Origin: Pyrus communis | Lineage: Eukaryota > Streptophyta > Magnoliopsida > Rosales > Rosaceae | Length of the DNA stretch: 64,000 nt | Direction: 5' to 3' | Assembly: GCF_963583255.1 (NCBI RefSeq) | Contig: NC_084810.1 | Coordinates: forward strand, 10,499,853-10,563,852 | In this document: positions 1 through 12,200 of the stretch, piece after piece | Layout: each line of letters begins with the position of its first letter | Numbering within the stretch: position 1 is the stretch's first letter | Notes under the pieces: generated by a model | Seen by the model: only the letters and a program-made list of their open reading frames with translations | Told to the model about the DNA's origin: nothing | The model's database searches: none | Program-made: the position numbers and the translations under genes

Positions 1-810
1 TAACACCCCACATGTTGAATTCACCCCACTTAACAATGTAATACTAAACAACTTGTAACTCTAATATGAAATGACTATTTGAGCCCTCATAGCTGCTGAA
101 AATACGAACCCTAAAAACACAAACAAGTTGATGAAAATATATCTCTTGATGAACGGAACAAAAAATCGAGTTTTGCTCCTCGTTCATTCATTGGTTTTCA
201 CATTCAAGAAATTATTTAAATAATGGATTAAAATTTGACTTTTTGCAAAGCCCTCCTCTAATTGGAATCCAAGAAATAGGAAGAAAAATGGAGAATGTTG
301 AAAATTGTAAGATGTAATTAAATGCAATATTCTTGTGACTGTTTGATGATGAAGAAATTCAATGTTTTTTGGCTGATTGGAACTAACATGACCTTATAAG
401 AATAGTTCCTACCATTTGTCCATCAGGCTTCTTAGAATTCAACGTGATTGTTCAAGAAAATTTGACAGATGTTTATAAATCAAACCACAAGATGAAGATT
501 TTATGCAACAATTTAATTCATCTTTCTTGTCTTTAAAATGTGGATTATTCTTTTGTTTGAACAAGATGAAGAGTTTGATGTGTAGTTAATTAGTTGATGA
601 TTGTGGGGTGTGTGAGATGTGAGGTGTGGGGTGTATGAGATGTGAGGTGTGGGGTGTATGAGATGTGAGGTGTGAGGTGTGATGTGTGAGGTGTGAGGTG
701 TGAGGGTATTGGAAAATACATGGGGGTGTGTTAAAAAAATTTTTAATTTAAAAAGTAAATGTGGGGTGTATTAAGTATATGCGGTGTAGTTAACAAAATG
801 TGGGATGTTA
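1..810. mobile_element. TIR-type non-autonomous DNA element (left flank outside window)
   Basis: The first bases (TAACACCCCACATGTTG) recur inverted at 794-810, where the reverse complement reads TAACATCCCACATTTTG, so about 15 of 17 terminal bases match. The interior has no coding capacity and contains a GT-rich minisatellite near its right end. The superfamily is uncertain because the left target-site duplication lies outside the window. It could also be two unrelated fragments with chance similarity. Confidence 0.45.
604..706. repeat. GT-rich minisatellite, about 23-bp unit
   Basis: Several imperfect tandem copies of a unit of the form GAGATGTGAGGTGTGGGGTGT are visible, degenerating into shorter GTGTGAG repeats on the right. 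It lies inside the TIR element at 1-810. Confidence 0.8.
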
Positions 811-879
811 ATAAAAGCATTAATTAATTTAACATAAATATTTATAAAGTATAATCCGAGATGATTGGTATAAAAAATT

Positions 880-1245
880 TGAAAATAATAAAATAAAATC
901 CGACAAGAATATTTCTTTATCCAACAAGAATATTTATGTAGAATAGACATGCCACTGTCCTCTTTTTATTCGACAGAATTGGTTAGAATAATTTAAAAAA
1001 TAAAAACTATCCGACGAGAATACATACGTGGTCGACTTAAAGGCGGGAATTTTCCCACTTCACTATTCGTGTTAGATAATAATGACTTAATGTCGGTTCT
1101 ATCACCGTTTATGTCTATTATAAGCAATAGAACTGCTTTGTCATCTGACACTGTCTAAACTTTCTGTTGGAAATATTTTATCTGACAGTATATCGTATAA
1201 AACCGCCACTAGTGTCTAACACAATAAGCTAACATTGTAGTAGTG
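880..1245. mobile_element. CACTA (En/Spm) element 3' end fragment
   Basis: The stretch ends with a sequence whose reverse complement is CACTACTACAATGTTAGC, the classic CACTA terminus followed by an imperfect subterminal region. Short repeats of TCCGACAAGAAT type lie inside. No matching left CACTA end was found upstream in the window, so this is a fragment or its partner was lost. The left limit given is approximate. Confidence 0.5.
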
Positions 1246-2150
1246 TGAATGTAAATGTGTTCAAGTTTAGGAATTGTTGTTGTGAAACTGATATGGGCAG
1301 ATGGGCATACTCTAATTCGTTGGATGTACTGGTCGACTAGGATTTGTTCTTGCAATTGCACTTTCTATCACTGACTAACCGGTTGACTAGTCTACTGTGC
1401 AAAGTTAAATTTTTATTTGCAAGATATTCAGCCTAGTACCAATTTCACATGGGTTCGAAACTTGTTGGTTTTTACATCTCTTTTGTTTTTTTTCTAAACC
1501 TAACCTTATGTTTTTACCATATAAAATTCAATCCCTTTTTTGTTCTACACAATTTAGAGGAAGATCTAATTATAAAGGTGGAAAAAATACCAAAAATTCC
1601 AAAGAAAGAACATGGGTGCTTTCTAAAGAACTCTCTCTCTCTCTCTCTCTCATTTTTTGTCTCAACAGTAAACTATTTTGAATTCTTTCTCTGCAACCCA
1701 GAAACCACCTAATTGGCTAACTTTTCCTTTAACTCAATCCAAACCTGTGCCAACACATCCATACTCACTCTCTCTCATTTCATTTCGCCTTTCTTATCTC
1801 TTCCTTCACTTAGTCTCAGACTCTCTATATCTCTCCTTCTCAAATTTGAAGCTCAGAGGCCACCTACCCTCTCACACCCTCACTCTGATAAACTCTCTTC
1901 ACTCTAGCCACTGCCACATCTCACGGCTTCATCCCCACCTACGATTCGCTCTGTGTGTGGGGTTTCGAATTAGGGCTTAGGGTTTTGAATTAGGGGTGCG
2001 GGTTCAAAAGAGGATGCGAGTCTAACTATCTTTCACTCTGTCTTTATCTTTCGACCATCAATCTTCACCAATTCACTGTCACTTTGTCTCTGATTTCAAC
2101 TTGGGTTTTTAATGCAGGTTTAAATGATTTCAATTTCAATCTAGATGGTT
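1246..2150. other. Unassigned AT-rich spacer with a CT microsatellite
   Basis: No gene is supported here. A (CT)n tract lies at about 1628-1650, followed by pyrimidine-rich sequence that opens short spurious reading frames. The region around 1690-2000 resembles a plant 5' leader in composition, but no coding exon follows it. Confidence 0.5.
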
Positions 2151-2159
2151 TGGATTTTG

Positions 2160-2315
2160 ATGTAGGTTCGTTTTCGGGAAATCCTGAAATACCGAAAACA
2201 TTTCAAGAATCTCGAATTGGTATGGGATCAGTCGTCGAATTCCCGTCTTGAAAGTTTTTGGTTTGGTATTTGGTATGCCATTTTTGGTTTGGTATCCCAT
2301 ACCGAACCAGCCTTA
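2160..2315. mobile_element. hAT remnant related to the element at 52030-53421
   Basis: Repeated GGTTTGGTATCCCATACCGAA-type blocks end in CCAGCCTTA, the inverse of the TAGGGNTGG hAT terminus seen at 52030. Only one end is recognisable. Confidence 0.5.
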
Positions 2316-2597
2316 TCTAATTATGTTAAAAGAAAATCTCATAGTAATATTGTTTTGAAGTCATGACTTTAATTTTTTATTCAAATTTAATGCGGTAATT
2401 CTTTTTATTAAAACTCGCAAACAAGCTTTGTTTTTATGATATAATCAGCTCAATACTAAAATTTTCATATATACTTTAAAACTTCATCTCTCCTCTTGTT
2501 TGATTAAAATTTTTCATGTTAATGTGTCTTTGAAAAGCTGTAAGCAGCTCCTTACCCTAGAAGGTTTTTACATATCATGTGCATATAGTGTGCATAT

Positions 2598-2910
2598 CAT
2601 GTATTTATACATGGATTTGAATATATAACTAACAATTGGCCATTATTCTAGAATTAGTGATCTTAATATTCATGTATTTGTACATGGAATTGTCATCGAT
2701 AACATATAACTAACTATTAATCATTATTCTAGAATTAGTGACGTCATAGTTCATGTATTTGTTAATAGATTTGTAATCAATAGCATATAACTAACAATTG
2801 ACCATTATTCTAGATTTGTAATCAATGGCATATAACTAACAATTGACCATTATTCTAGAATTAGTGACCTTATAGTTCATGTATTTTACATGGATTTGTA
2901 ACCAATAGGC
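2598..2910. repeat. Tandem repeat, 73-81-bp units
   Basis: Units begin CATGTATTT at 2598, 2671, 2752 and 2878. Each contains a block of the form CATTATTCTAGAATTAGTGA. The third unit is enlarged by an internal duplication of about 47 bp. No coding capacity. Confidence 0.75.
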
Positions 2911-3099
2911 CCACACCCATTTTAAGTGTGTTTGTTATTATCCATGAATTTACATTTACTATCCACTTCGTTTGAAGGAAGTCGTAACGCCTCATCAGGT
3001 CCATACAATCTCTTCCCTTTCTTGTGGAAAATATAAACCATCTATTTAAGTTGTCTTGTTAAGGGTTTGTGCTTTATTTCAAAACCACAAGTTCAAAAG

Positions 3100-3828
3100 A
3101 TGAAAAAAGCCAAAACCACCTCATCATCCATACAGTCTCTTCCAAACGATCTTTTTGTCCATGCTCACTAAGTTGCTTCTCAGTTTTTTAAGGACTTGTT
3201 TTCAGCAAAGATGGTGTGCAGAAGTTCAACCAAATCGCCCAAGATGATCACATATTCGAACACATCAACACTAGGGAATTTGAAAGCTTCAACCCGCTTA
3301 GTTCATGGACCAGGTATAAAAATGTCTCCAAGTTCCTATAATGATATAGGGACTGCGATAATTCCAAGCCCCTGTATATGCTACAGATGAGATACTTCTT
3401 CCAAGACAATAAGTAGAAGCCAAAATTGGTCTTTGAAGATGGTGATCTCAAAGGGTCATGAAGTAGCAAAGTACGTGTACAGTATGATCTTGGTGTGCTA
3501 CGAGGGATTCAAAGTATGAAGGCCTCAAGCTTCTGCATTCTCTAAACCTTCACAAATCAAGACGTTTAAGCGTAATGGAACGAGAGAGATGGTTCAGTGG
3601 TGTTTTTTGGTTCTTTGGGTGGATAGGAAAGTAAGAGCTGGAATCCTAAAAGTTCATGATGACAATGCTTCCATGAAAGCATGCAGCGATAGTGGAAGTC
3701 CACAAGGTCCTTTCACACTTCGATCGCGTTGGGATTTATTTGGCCATGAAAAATTTAGTAGCTGTTCCTGCAAATGGCATCAGGAAGTAAATATGTTTTG
3801 TCATATATTATGTGGTAAAGATAGGTAG
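3100..3828 (+). pseudogene. F-box protein pseudogene (At1g67623/At2g35280-like)
   Basis: Starting at ATG 3100, the translation runs through a recognisable F-box: SLPNDLFVHA, then VASQFFKDLFSAKMVCRSF, then NQIAQDDHIFEHI. An in-frame stop falls inside the F-box at about 3169, and the frame changes several times afterwards. Later pieces in other frames still match the family layout: a PLYMLQMRYFFQDN block near 3370, a GHEVAKYVYSMILVCYEG block near 3454, GLKLLHSLN after it, and a Cys-rich tail (SCSCKWHQEVNMFC) near 3765. F-box proteins are SCF ubiquitin-ligase substrate receptors, but this copy cannot encode one. The family name rests on motif memory, not a search. Confidence 0.7.
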
Positions 3829-5430
3829 ACTAACTTTGTTTCTTTTCATTTAATTTTCTTGTAATAGTAGCGTTTAAATTCCAATACAGCCTTTTCTTTT
3901 TCTTTACTTTTCTCATGTACTTTTTTCTTCCTAATTATATGATCTTTCTATTTTTCATTTTTTATTCCCAAAGATACACAAACACAGACACAATGAATAC
4001 ACAGACACAATCTTTTAGCTCTATCAAATAAAGCGCCTAAAAAACTAGCCATAATTGCAAAAAACCATCAATGAATGGTAGTAATAGACAACACCCAAGC
4101 TATCATCATTACCATGTAAGCAAGTGTGCAAATCAAATTATTAAGAACCTATATCTATCTTGTCTTGTTACTAAACCCTACATCTACCTTGTCTTATCAC
4201 TAAGACTTGTGGATTCATTTTGGCGGCAAGTGCTTAAGTGAATCCCTAGGCCCAAAACACATAGTCCCACTCATGTCCTTTTGGGATTTTGGCCACCTGG
4301 GTACTCATGCATTAGTTCACTTATTAAAGGCACACATTTGACACTACTCACTCCATAGATGCACGCACAAACACTCACTATATGCTTTCAGTTATGCTTA
4401 AAATAACATAACAAAATATCAAAAATTTACTTACTCCAAATTAAAAGCCATGTATTAAGATAATTAATTAGGAAATTCTGGAGAAATTGTACATATCATG
4501 AGCATTATATGTGCATGACGTGCATATAATGTGCATTGATTGGGTTGTCCAGATTTTGCTAAACCCAATGCCATCTTTTGGTTATTGTGCCAGTTTGTGA
4601 TAAGGATAAGTTTAGTATTTGTACAAGTACATTAGTGTACACACATCCTTATTTATATTATTAATTAAACATAGACCCTTCAACTTGCCTAAAATTTGCT
4701 CAGCCCAATATCAAAGGCCCATGCACAAAATATGTAGAAAGTATGCACAACCCATTATCACAAGCACATGCACACAATAAGTACACTTAGCACAAATGAA
4801 TATCGAACAAACCATGAACAAAATTAACTTCAAATTACATGCAATTACACAACCCTAAAGCCTAATTCATTAATTTCCCCTAAATTAACTATACAAAATA
4901 GTCAATCGCACATAAAACCCTAAATTCCCAAATTGGGAAAACCTAAGTTCAAATAATGAAAATTCAATTCAAAACGCCCCTTTTTTTTTTTCTTTTTTTT
5001 TTTTTTTTGCCATTACAATTGTCTGAATCAATGGATACCAAACTCGCCTTGGCCGCGAAAATTATAGAAAAGTTTGCAAGCTTGGCGCCGGTCGGAAATT
5101 GGACAGGATTTAGGTCACGTCATTTGGGGATTTAGGGTTCTAGAGATGGGGGCCGTGTGAGAAAGGTTTTCAAACAAGGAGTAAATGCTGACTAGGTTGG
5201 ACGAAATAGCTCATTTATATACGAGGGCAATTAGGTCATTTCCAGGTTTTGAAAAATCCTATTTCTGTCATATTGTTGTGTATGTCCTGTGCATGTTCTA
5301 TGCATATACCAAAAATCCTATCTTGGTCCCCAAATTAAGGAAGTGACCCATTTCTATCAATTTCTCTAAAAAAAAAAAAACATAATAATAAGGTGAACCC
5401 CATACAACACCCAAATGGCTACTTAGTAAC
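3829..5430. other. Gene-free AT-rich spacer
   Basis: No coding region, RNA gene or bounded transposon could be supported. There are short simple repeats, a poly(T) tract near 4981-5008 and scattered CATATAATGTGCAT-type motifs. Confidence 0.5.
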
Positions 5431-5785
5431 TTTTTTTGACACACATTTTGTAAGACCCATGACGTAACCTTTTTCAAGAATTTGAAACGTCTATATTTCA
5501 ATTCGTTGTTCATAGATTATGCTTGAAAAAATTTACACAAATAAAAATCATTAAGACATTTATATGACATTTGGATCAAATGGTAGTCATTTTAGTGTTT
5601 GTTTGTGTAATCGTAGTCATTCATTTTTCTTCACAAAAAAATAAATGTCTTAATGATTTTGAATTTGTTTAATTTTTTACAAGGATGATCTATGAATAAA
5701 TTGATAAATAGACGGTTTGAATCACCAAGAGAGGTTACAAAATACCTAAAAAACTATGTCAAAATGTGTCAAAAAAGTGTCCCTC
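5430..5785. mobile_element. Foldback-type MITE
   Basis: The left arm, from about 5430 (CTTTTTTTGACACACATTTTG) to about 5560, is repeated inverted and imperfectly at about 5640-5785. Both arms contain ATCATTAAGACATTTA. The right edge runs into a GAATACACC motif also seen in the hairpin at 51202-51940. There is no coding capacity, and no target-site duplication was resolved. Confidence 0.5.
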
Positions 5786-6235
5786 AAAATCCCAATTGAA
5801 TACACCTCTTAAGTTTCGAATATAAAAGATTTCAATTATAAATAAAGAAGAATACCGTTAAATCGTAATAATAGTTAGTTTTATATATATATATATATTT
5901 TTTATTTTATTTTATTTTATTTTATTTTTTTGTTTTTTAGAAAACACAAATCATCACTTTTGTTAAAGTTAACATGAACCCATATTTATAGAGGAAAAGA
6001 TTAATCCTCTGAGACAAAATTACTTCCTTTTATTGCCAAAGAGCCAGGAGTCTAGTCAAAGTACCAATTTTGGGTTGGGTCTCAAACTCTCCGAGCAATA
6101 GAGAGGGAAGATATAGAAGAAATAAAAAGCCGAAAGGGCCTCTCACTCTCTACCTTTTGATCAAAACTTTCACAGAGAGAAGAGAGAGAAAGAGGGGTAC
6201 AAGGCGAAGGTGGTACACGAAGCATCATAGTGACC

Positions 6236-9200
6236 ATGTCCTTGGGTTATGCAGAGAAGCTTTCCTACATAGAAGATGTGGGCCAAGTCGGAATGACAGA
6301 ACATTTCGACACGCCTCAAGTTTTGCAAGAAAAAGTGAGAATCTTTTGAGTTTTTGCCCTTTCCAATTTTGTTTTAAATTTCTACTTGTTCTTAAAGTTG
6401 ATGTTCTGGAGTTGTGATGAATGATAGTTAGGTTTTTTGCTTGCATTTGGTACAATTATGGCTTTGTTTTGCTAGGGAACATCGATTTGTTCCTAAAACT
6501 TAATGCTGATTAAGATCTGATATTTGGGTTTAGGCATTCATCTGCATTGTGATTGAGTTGTACTTGCTTTTTTGATCAATGAGTTGGTTACTTCCTTACC
6601 TGTGTTTTGGTAATCCCAAACATCTATGTTTATACCCTTAAAGAGGTAGAGATTATCAGCTTCACGGTTACCACATTTGGTTCGAATGTAGTTGAATTAT
6701 ACCGATTGAGTGGACAAAAACACAAGCTTTTCCTTCTCTTTTGTTGTTATCCAGGACTTACATATCTGTTGAAGAATTTAAGGCCTCGTTTTGTTAAAGA
6801 GGATTGGCTTGGAACTGCACAACATACTGAAGGGCATTTTGAAAGAAGAAATGGATGACAACCTTATTTTGTCCAAGTTAAAGACTATTCAGGAACAAAA
6901 GATATCCCCTACTAATCCTCATAAAAATGGTACTATTAAATTGGACTACTTTTCTTTTTGATTAACCTTCGACTTGGACAAAATAAGGAAGTTATCATCC
7001 ATTTCTTCCTTCAAAATGCTTTAGCATAGTGAGTAGTATTACCCAAGTATACCCTCTCGAACAGACGAGGCCTAAGAGTCTTGGATTATCTCTTAGCTCC
7101 CGAAATTGTGATGTTTTGATTATTCAATTTCGTTGATATTCTAGAGGTTTACAAAGTAAACTTATGAAGGTTTACTTAAACATTTTGAAATGTAATGTGA
7201 TATGCTTACTAATTGCAAGCTCCATTGCATTTTTATGCACTTTTGTGATCTTTCATTTTTGTGTTCTACTCTTTGCGGACGTATGAGTTTGTGTATGTAT
7301 GCTCTTTATGCTGACATCATGTGCTTGAATTTATTTTTTGGGAATGGCAGATTGAGCGGCTTGCTATGTTGATACAAAAGGTTTGAACCTACACATCCCA
7401 TTACAATATGTATATTTCATATTCGATCTTATTTAATCAATTTTTCTAAAAAATTCCTTGCACTTGCAGAGTAAGCATCTAGTAGTGTTTACAGGTGCAG
7501 GAATCTCGACTTCTTGTGGTATACCCGACTTTCGAGGTCCAAAGGGAATTTGGACTCTGCAGGTGAGAATCACAAAACCTCATACCAAATATGTAGAGTT
7601 AAATTTTTTTCTTTGTGATTTGTCCTTTCAAAATTAATGATATTCCTTTTGGCACAATTACTCTTGATTGGAGGGGAGTTTTGTATTGAATGTAAGTTTG
7701 GTTTGAGTTTTGAAGGTCTTATGTTAATTATGATGGACTTGTTATCCATTGCAGATGTATCTTTTTTCGCAAATAAAGTTTGTTTTTTTATAAGAAAAAA
7801 GAATCCTAACCACATCTAACATGGATTAATGCTTCTACCAGATACTAACTACTTAAAAATTGACTATTTGAGTCATTTGAACACAAATTACAAAAGATAG
7901 AAGCACTCAGGCATCTGCAGAGCACTATGGATGTTGCTGATTTCTGTTTACTAGTGCAGCGTGAAGGCAAGGCTTTGCCAGAAGCATCATTGCCATTTCA
8001 TCGTGCAATGCCGAGCTTGACTCATATAGCTTTGGTTGAACTGGAGAGAGCTGGAATTTTGAAGTTTGTAATTAGCCAGGTATACATTACTTGGTCTACC
8101 TTGCAGAGTTTCTTTATATTGAAAATTATTGATGATGTTTTAAAATTTGTTATTCACATGGCTTAATATCTGGTCATGCTTTGGATGCTAGCATCTTCAA
8201 GTCTTTGAGGCTACATTCTCCTGTGTCCTATTCCCATATTGGGACTGGGGGTAGGGCATAGTCTTTTTACTATTAAAAAGTTTGTGGCCATTGTGTTTTT
8301 TTTTTTCCTTTGCTGGGGCAGGGACACATTAATAATTCCTTTGTGTTTGACTGTTTGTATTATTTTTCTGTCTGACCTTGTTACTATTTATGCACTATTT
8401 TCGTCTTTCATTCTTGCACCCGCATAAATAGCTCATTTGTCTCTCTCCATGTTTATTCCCTTTTATGTTTGAATGCTAGAATGTTGATGGTCTTCATCTT
8501 CGATCTGGAATACCGAGGGAGAAACTTGCTGAGTTACATGGTAACTCCTTTCTGGAAACCTGCCCTTCTTGTGGAGTCGAGTAAGGCTTTCTCTTTTTAT
8601 CATCCTGTTATTGTTGCCTTTCCTCATCATTTTTCTTTTTCTTGGGAATTGGGCCGGGAAGGGTTTAGTGTACAGAAGTTAATATTTTGTTTGCTTCATA
8701 GTTTGGCTCCTTGGGTCGTTCTTTTATCAAATTTAATTTCATGATTTAAACTTGTTAAGGTATTTGAGGGATTTTGAGGTTGAGACTATTGGACTGAAGG
8801 AGACTTCAAGACGGTGCTCAGATAAAAATTGTAGAGCAAGGCTTAAAGATACAGTTCTGGATTGGGAGGTATTGCTTACTAATAATTTATGTTCTGTTTG
8901 GATGTCCACGGTGAAGAAATAATTTCTTGGCTTTCATTTTATTAATCTGTCAGTTTAATTTTGATTTAATCGTTTTTTTATTCACATAAGTGTTTGCCTC
9001 TTTTGGGTATCATTGTGTAAGTATTTATGGAATGTTCATTCTAGTATTGTATACCTTGATACGTTGGGAGTTAGTGTTTTTGCTTATTATAAGTTTGTGG
9101 TAGGGTTTACCTAAGAGGATATGGCTTTCATCTCCTTATGTACCTCTGTTCTGTGCATCTACAAAATTTGTATTTCCCATAAAAGAAAATTTTCATTTGT

Positions 9201-12200
9201 CACTTGTTTTGTCTGCGTAGAAACTCTTTGACCAAGAGTCAAAAGTAAAATATATAATTGCATTAGAATTGTACGTCACTTTCAGCTATATAGGATGAGA
9301 AATAGGGAGAATCTTCTGGGGACGTGGCTTGTTCATGCATTTTTTTTGAAAAGATGTTTCTGAGAAATGCTCTCTTGCTTTTGCTGTGTTCAGGATGCAT
9401 TGCCCTCAAAGGAGATGGATCTGGCTGAGAAGCACTGCAGGATGGCGGATGTTGTATTATGTTTGGGGACAAGGTAAAAACAGAGTTACCTAATTTAGCT
9501 GTCACAACGGTAGCTTAGCTTTTGTATATAAGGATATTGTATGGTAGTTACTATTACTTTGTGGTTTTGATGGACCATATACAGTAATTACTTAGTTGTA
9601 GCATAATAACGTTTAAAGTTAAATTCCTTAGTCAAATTCTGAAATGAATTTCACATTCCCTTTTTTACTGAAACTAGGGCTACGGAAGGATGAATCAGGC
9701 TATAAATAGTTTAGGGCATGAAGTTCTTCCTGATTGGTGTTATTTCTGCAGTTTGCAGATCACTCCAGCGTGCAACCTTCCCCTGAAATCGCTCCGTGGT
9801 GGGGGAAAGATTGTAATTGTCAACCTTCAGGTAATTACCTTCTAGTTTATGGCTGTTGTTTAAGGGCTGCAAAAAATTGGAGATGTCACATCAAGTTTAT
9901 TAACAGTTATTTATTACGTTCTTTATTCTACTTCACAGAAAACTCCAAAGGACAAGAAAGCAAATTTAGTGATCCATGGACTTGTTGATAAGGTATTGAA
10001 ATGTATACCATCAATGTAGTTTTTATTAGACAAGCTTTTGTCACCTCTGCTGATGAAGTCTTATTGTTACCCATTATGCATATTGTACATGTGCACATCC
10101 CATCAGGTCTTAAGGTCTTATCTGGGCTTTATCAATAGGGGCGTGAATCAGAATGCTGAGCTCCAATTTGTTCATTTTATTTCAACATTTAGATTCGGTC
10201 TCCTACATCATTATTTATTCATTTCAGCAACAGGTTATTTCAGGTGTCATGGACTTTCTAAATCTTCAGATTCCTCCATTTGTCCGGATAGATCTTTTTC
10301 AGATCATTCTAACTCAAGCCTTGAGTTTAGGTAAGGTTTCATGTTTACCGTGTTAAATATTTTGTACAAGGTGCAGAGAGTCACACATGCATGCTTGTTT
10401 TGGATGTACAGGAGATGCTTTCAGTGTGCTTCTAGTAAATTTACAACTTTATTATATGTGAATGCGATTTATGTCCTTTGGTTTGCTATTAGATCTAGCA
10501 CTGAAGCTCATTCTTCTTTTTCCCCTGACCTTTTCCAGCTTTGACTGTGACCGCTCTTCTGCAGAGCATATTTTAGTGTTAATTTCAAACACATTTTTGG
10601 TCCACTCCCTGAATAAAAACTGAAGCTTTTGGTGTCCAGTGGTTGTCTAACAAAGTATCCGAGCCTTGGTTTGCGGGAGGCAATGGGTTCGAAACCTCCA
10701 TACCCATTCCCCAATTAATTGTTGGTTTGCATGGTGGAGGATGGCGCTGCACCTATATGAATATCTCTCTACATTTCTTAGCCTATCCACACACAGAATG
10801 TGTTAACTAGATACACATCCCTGGCCCTTAAAAGCTTAATCTATTGGGGTAGTGCCATAGTGGTTGTCTAGCGCTGAATGTTGTTAACATATAAACGTTT
10901 GCAAATGCTTTGTACTATTATGTGATGCCCTATATATGGTAATGGACTACTCTCTCTAATTACTCCTTGTTTTTGTTCCCAGACATGATTAACAAGTCTC
11001 AGTAGTTCCATGAATTGTCCCTCAAATTAGTAAACTTTAGTTTCATCTTTCTCACATGGTCCTTTCACTTGCTTACAGATAAAAAGAATGTGAACTGGAG
11101 CCTCCGCGTAGCAAGTGTACATGGACAGAAAGCTCCATTGCCATTTGTCAAATCTATTGAGGTGAAATTACTTTAAGATACTTGTTTCATTGATCTTGCT
11201 ACTTGCTTCCTATCATTTTACTGACAGACCACATCTTAAATTTTTCATCTTTAGTTTTTGTATTTTACAGACCCGTCTATAGAACCAAATAACTGTAAAT
11301 ATAAAACAGTTGACTATTTTCTTTTATATCTATAAGGATGAACCCTGACTTTTTTTTTGGTATACTTTATGAATGTAGGGAAGTTATGAAACCCGCTGTA
11401 AGCAAGAAATCACTACATCTTGTTGGATATAGTTTATCTTTCGTTTTCATTCTAGCACTGCGATAAGAAACTTGTTTACTAGCTGCCCCTCAGAAATGAT
11501 CCTCTTATTCACAAATGGTTATATGTTTTTTTATATATAGCTTTTTCCATGTTCATAGATGCATATTTGCATTCTTGTCATTTACCGATTGACCAGATCG
11601 TTAGGTGCTTAGTTTTGTTTTTGTGTCGAAAGTTACCGCTCTGCTCTGCCACCCAAGCCATAGTAGACTAATTTTTGAAGCAGTTGACCTTTGCACCAAA
11701 GAAATCTCTTGTAACAGTTCCCATTCTTGTATTTTAGCAACCGAGCGTAGGAACATTGCTTTATCTCGAGATTGATCAACATAGTGAATTTGTATGGGAA
11801 GCTTAGGGCACATTCCTTTTCTACAAGACATCCCCTTCAAATTATCTTGTTATATTTCCTTTTCCCAGATTTGGTTCTAACCCTTGTGTTATTTTTGCAT
11901 CCTAGATATCCTTCTTAGACAATCAAGGGTATAAATCAGCTATTCTACAGAAGGAACCGTTTCAATTGAAAAGGTATGCTAAACTGAATTACTTCTATTC
12001 AATTTTGAATTTCAAATAAGATAGGTCATAAATACTTAAGGTGATTGTAAACTAAGTAAAATATAGATTTTATTTAAAACGAGAAAACAGTATGATCAGT
12101 CAAGACTTGTGTGGTTATTTCCAGCAGTTTGATATTTGTTATCGTAAATTCCTTTGATTGTAAACTAGTGGCTTTATTTGTATTTCTTAATGGTATAATC

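Noticed and set aside
1449..1980. Overlapping small + strand reading frames
   Set aside because: Low-complexity pyrimidine-rich translation, no domain and no supporting splice context.
1991..2315. Full hAT element with TAGGGGTGC left end
   Set aside because: The flanking 8-mers do not match, so only the right-end remnant is annotated.
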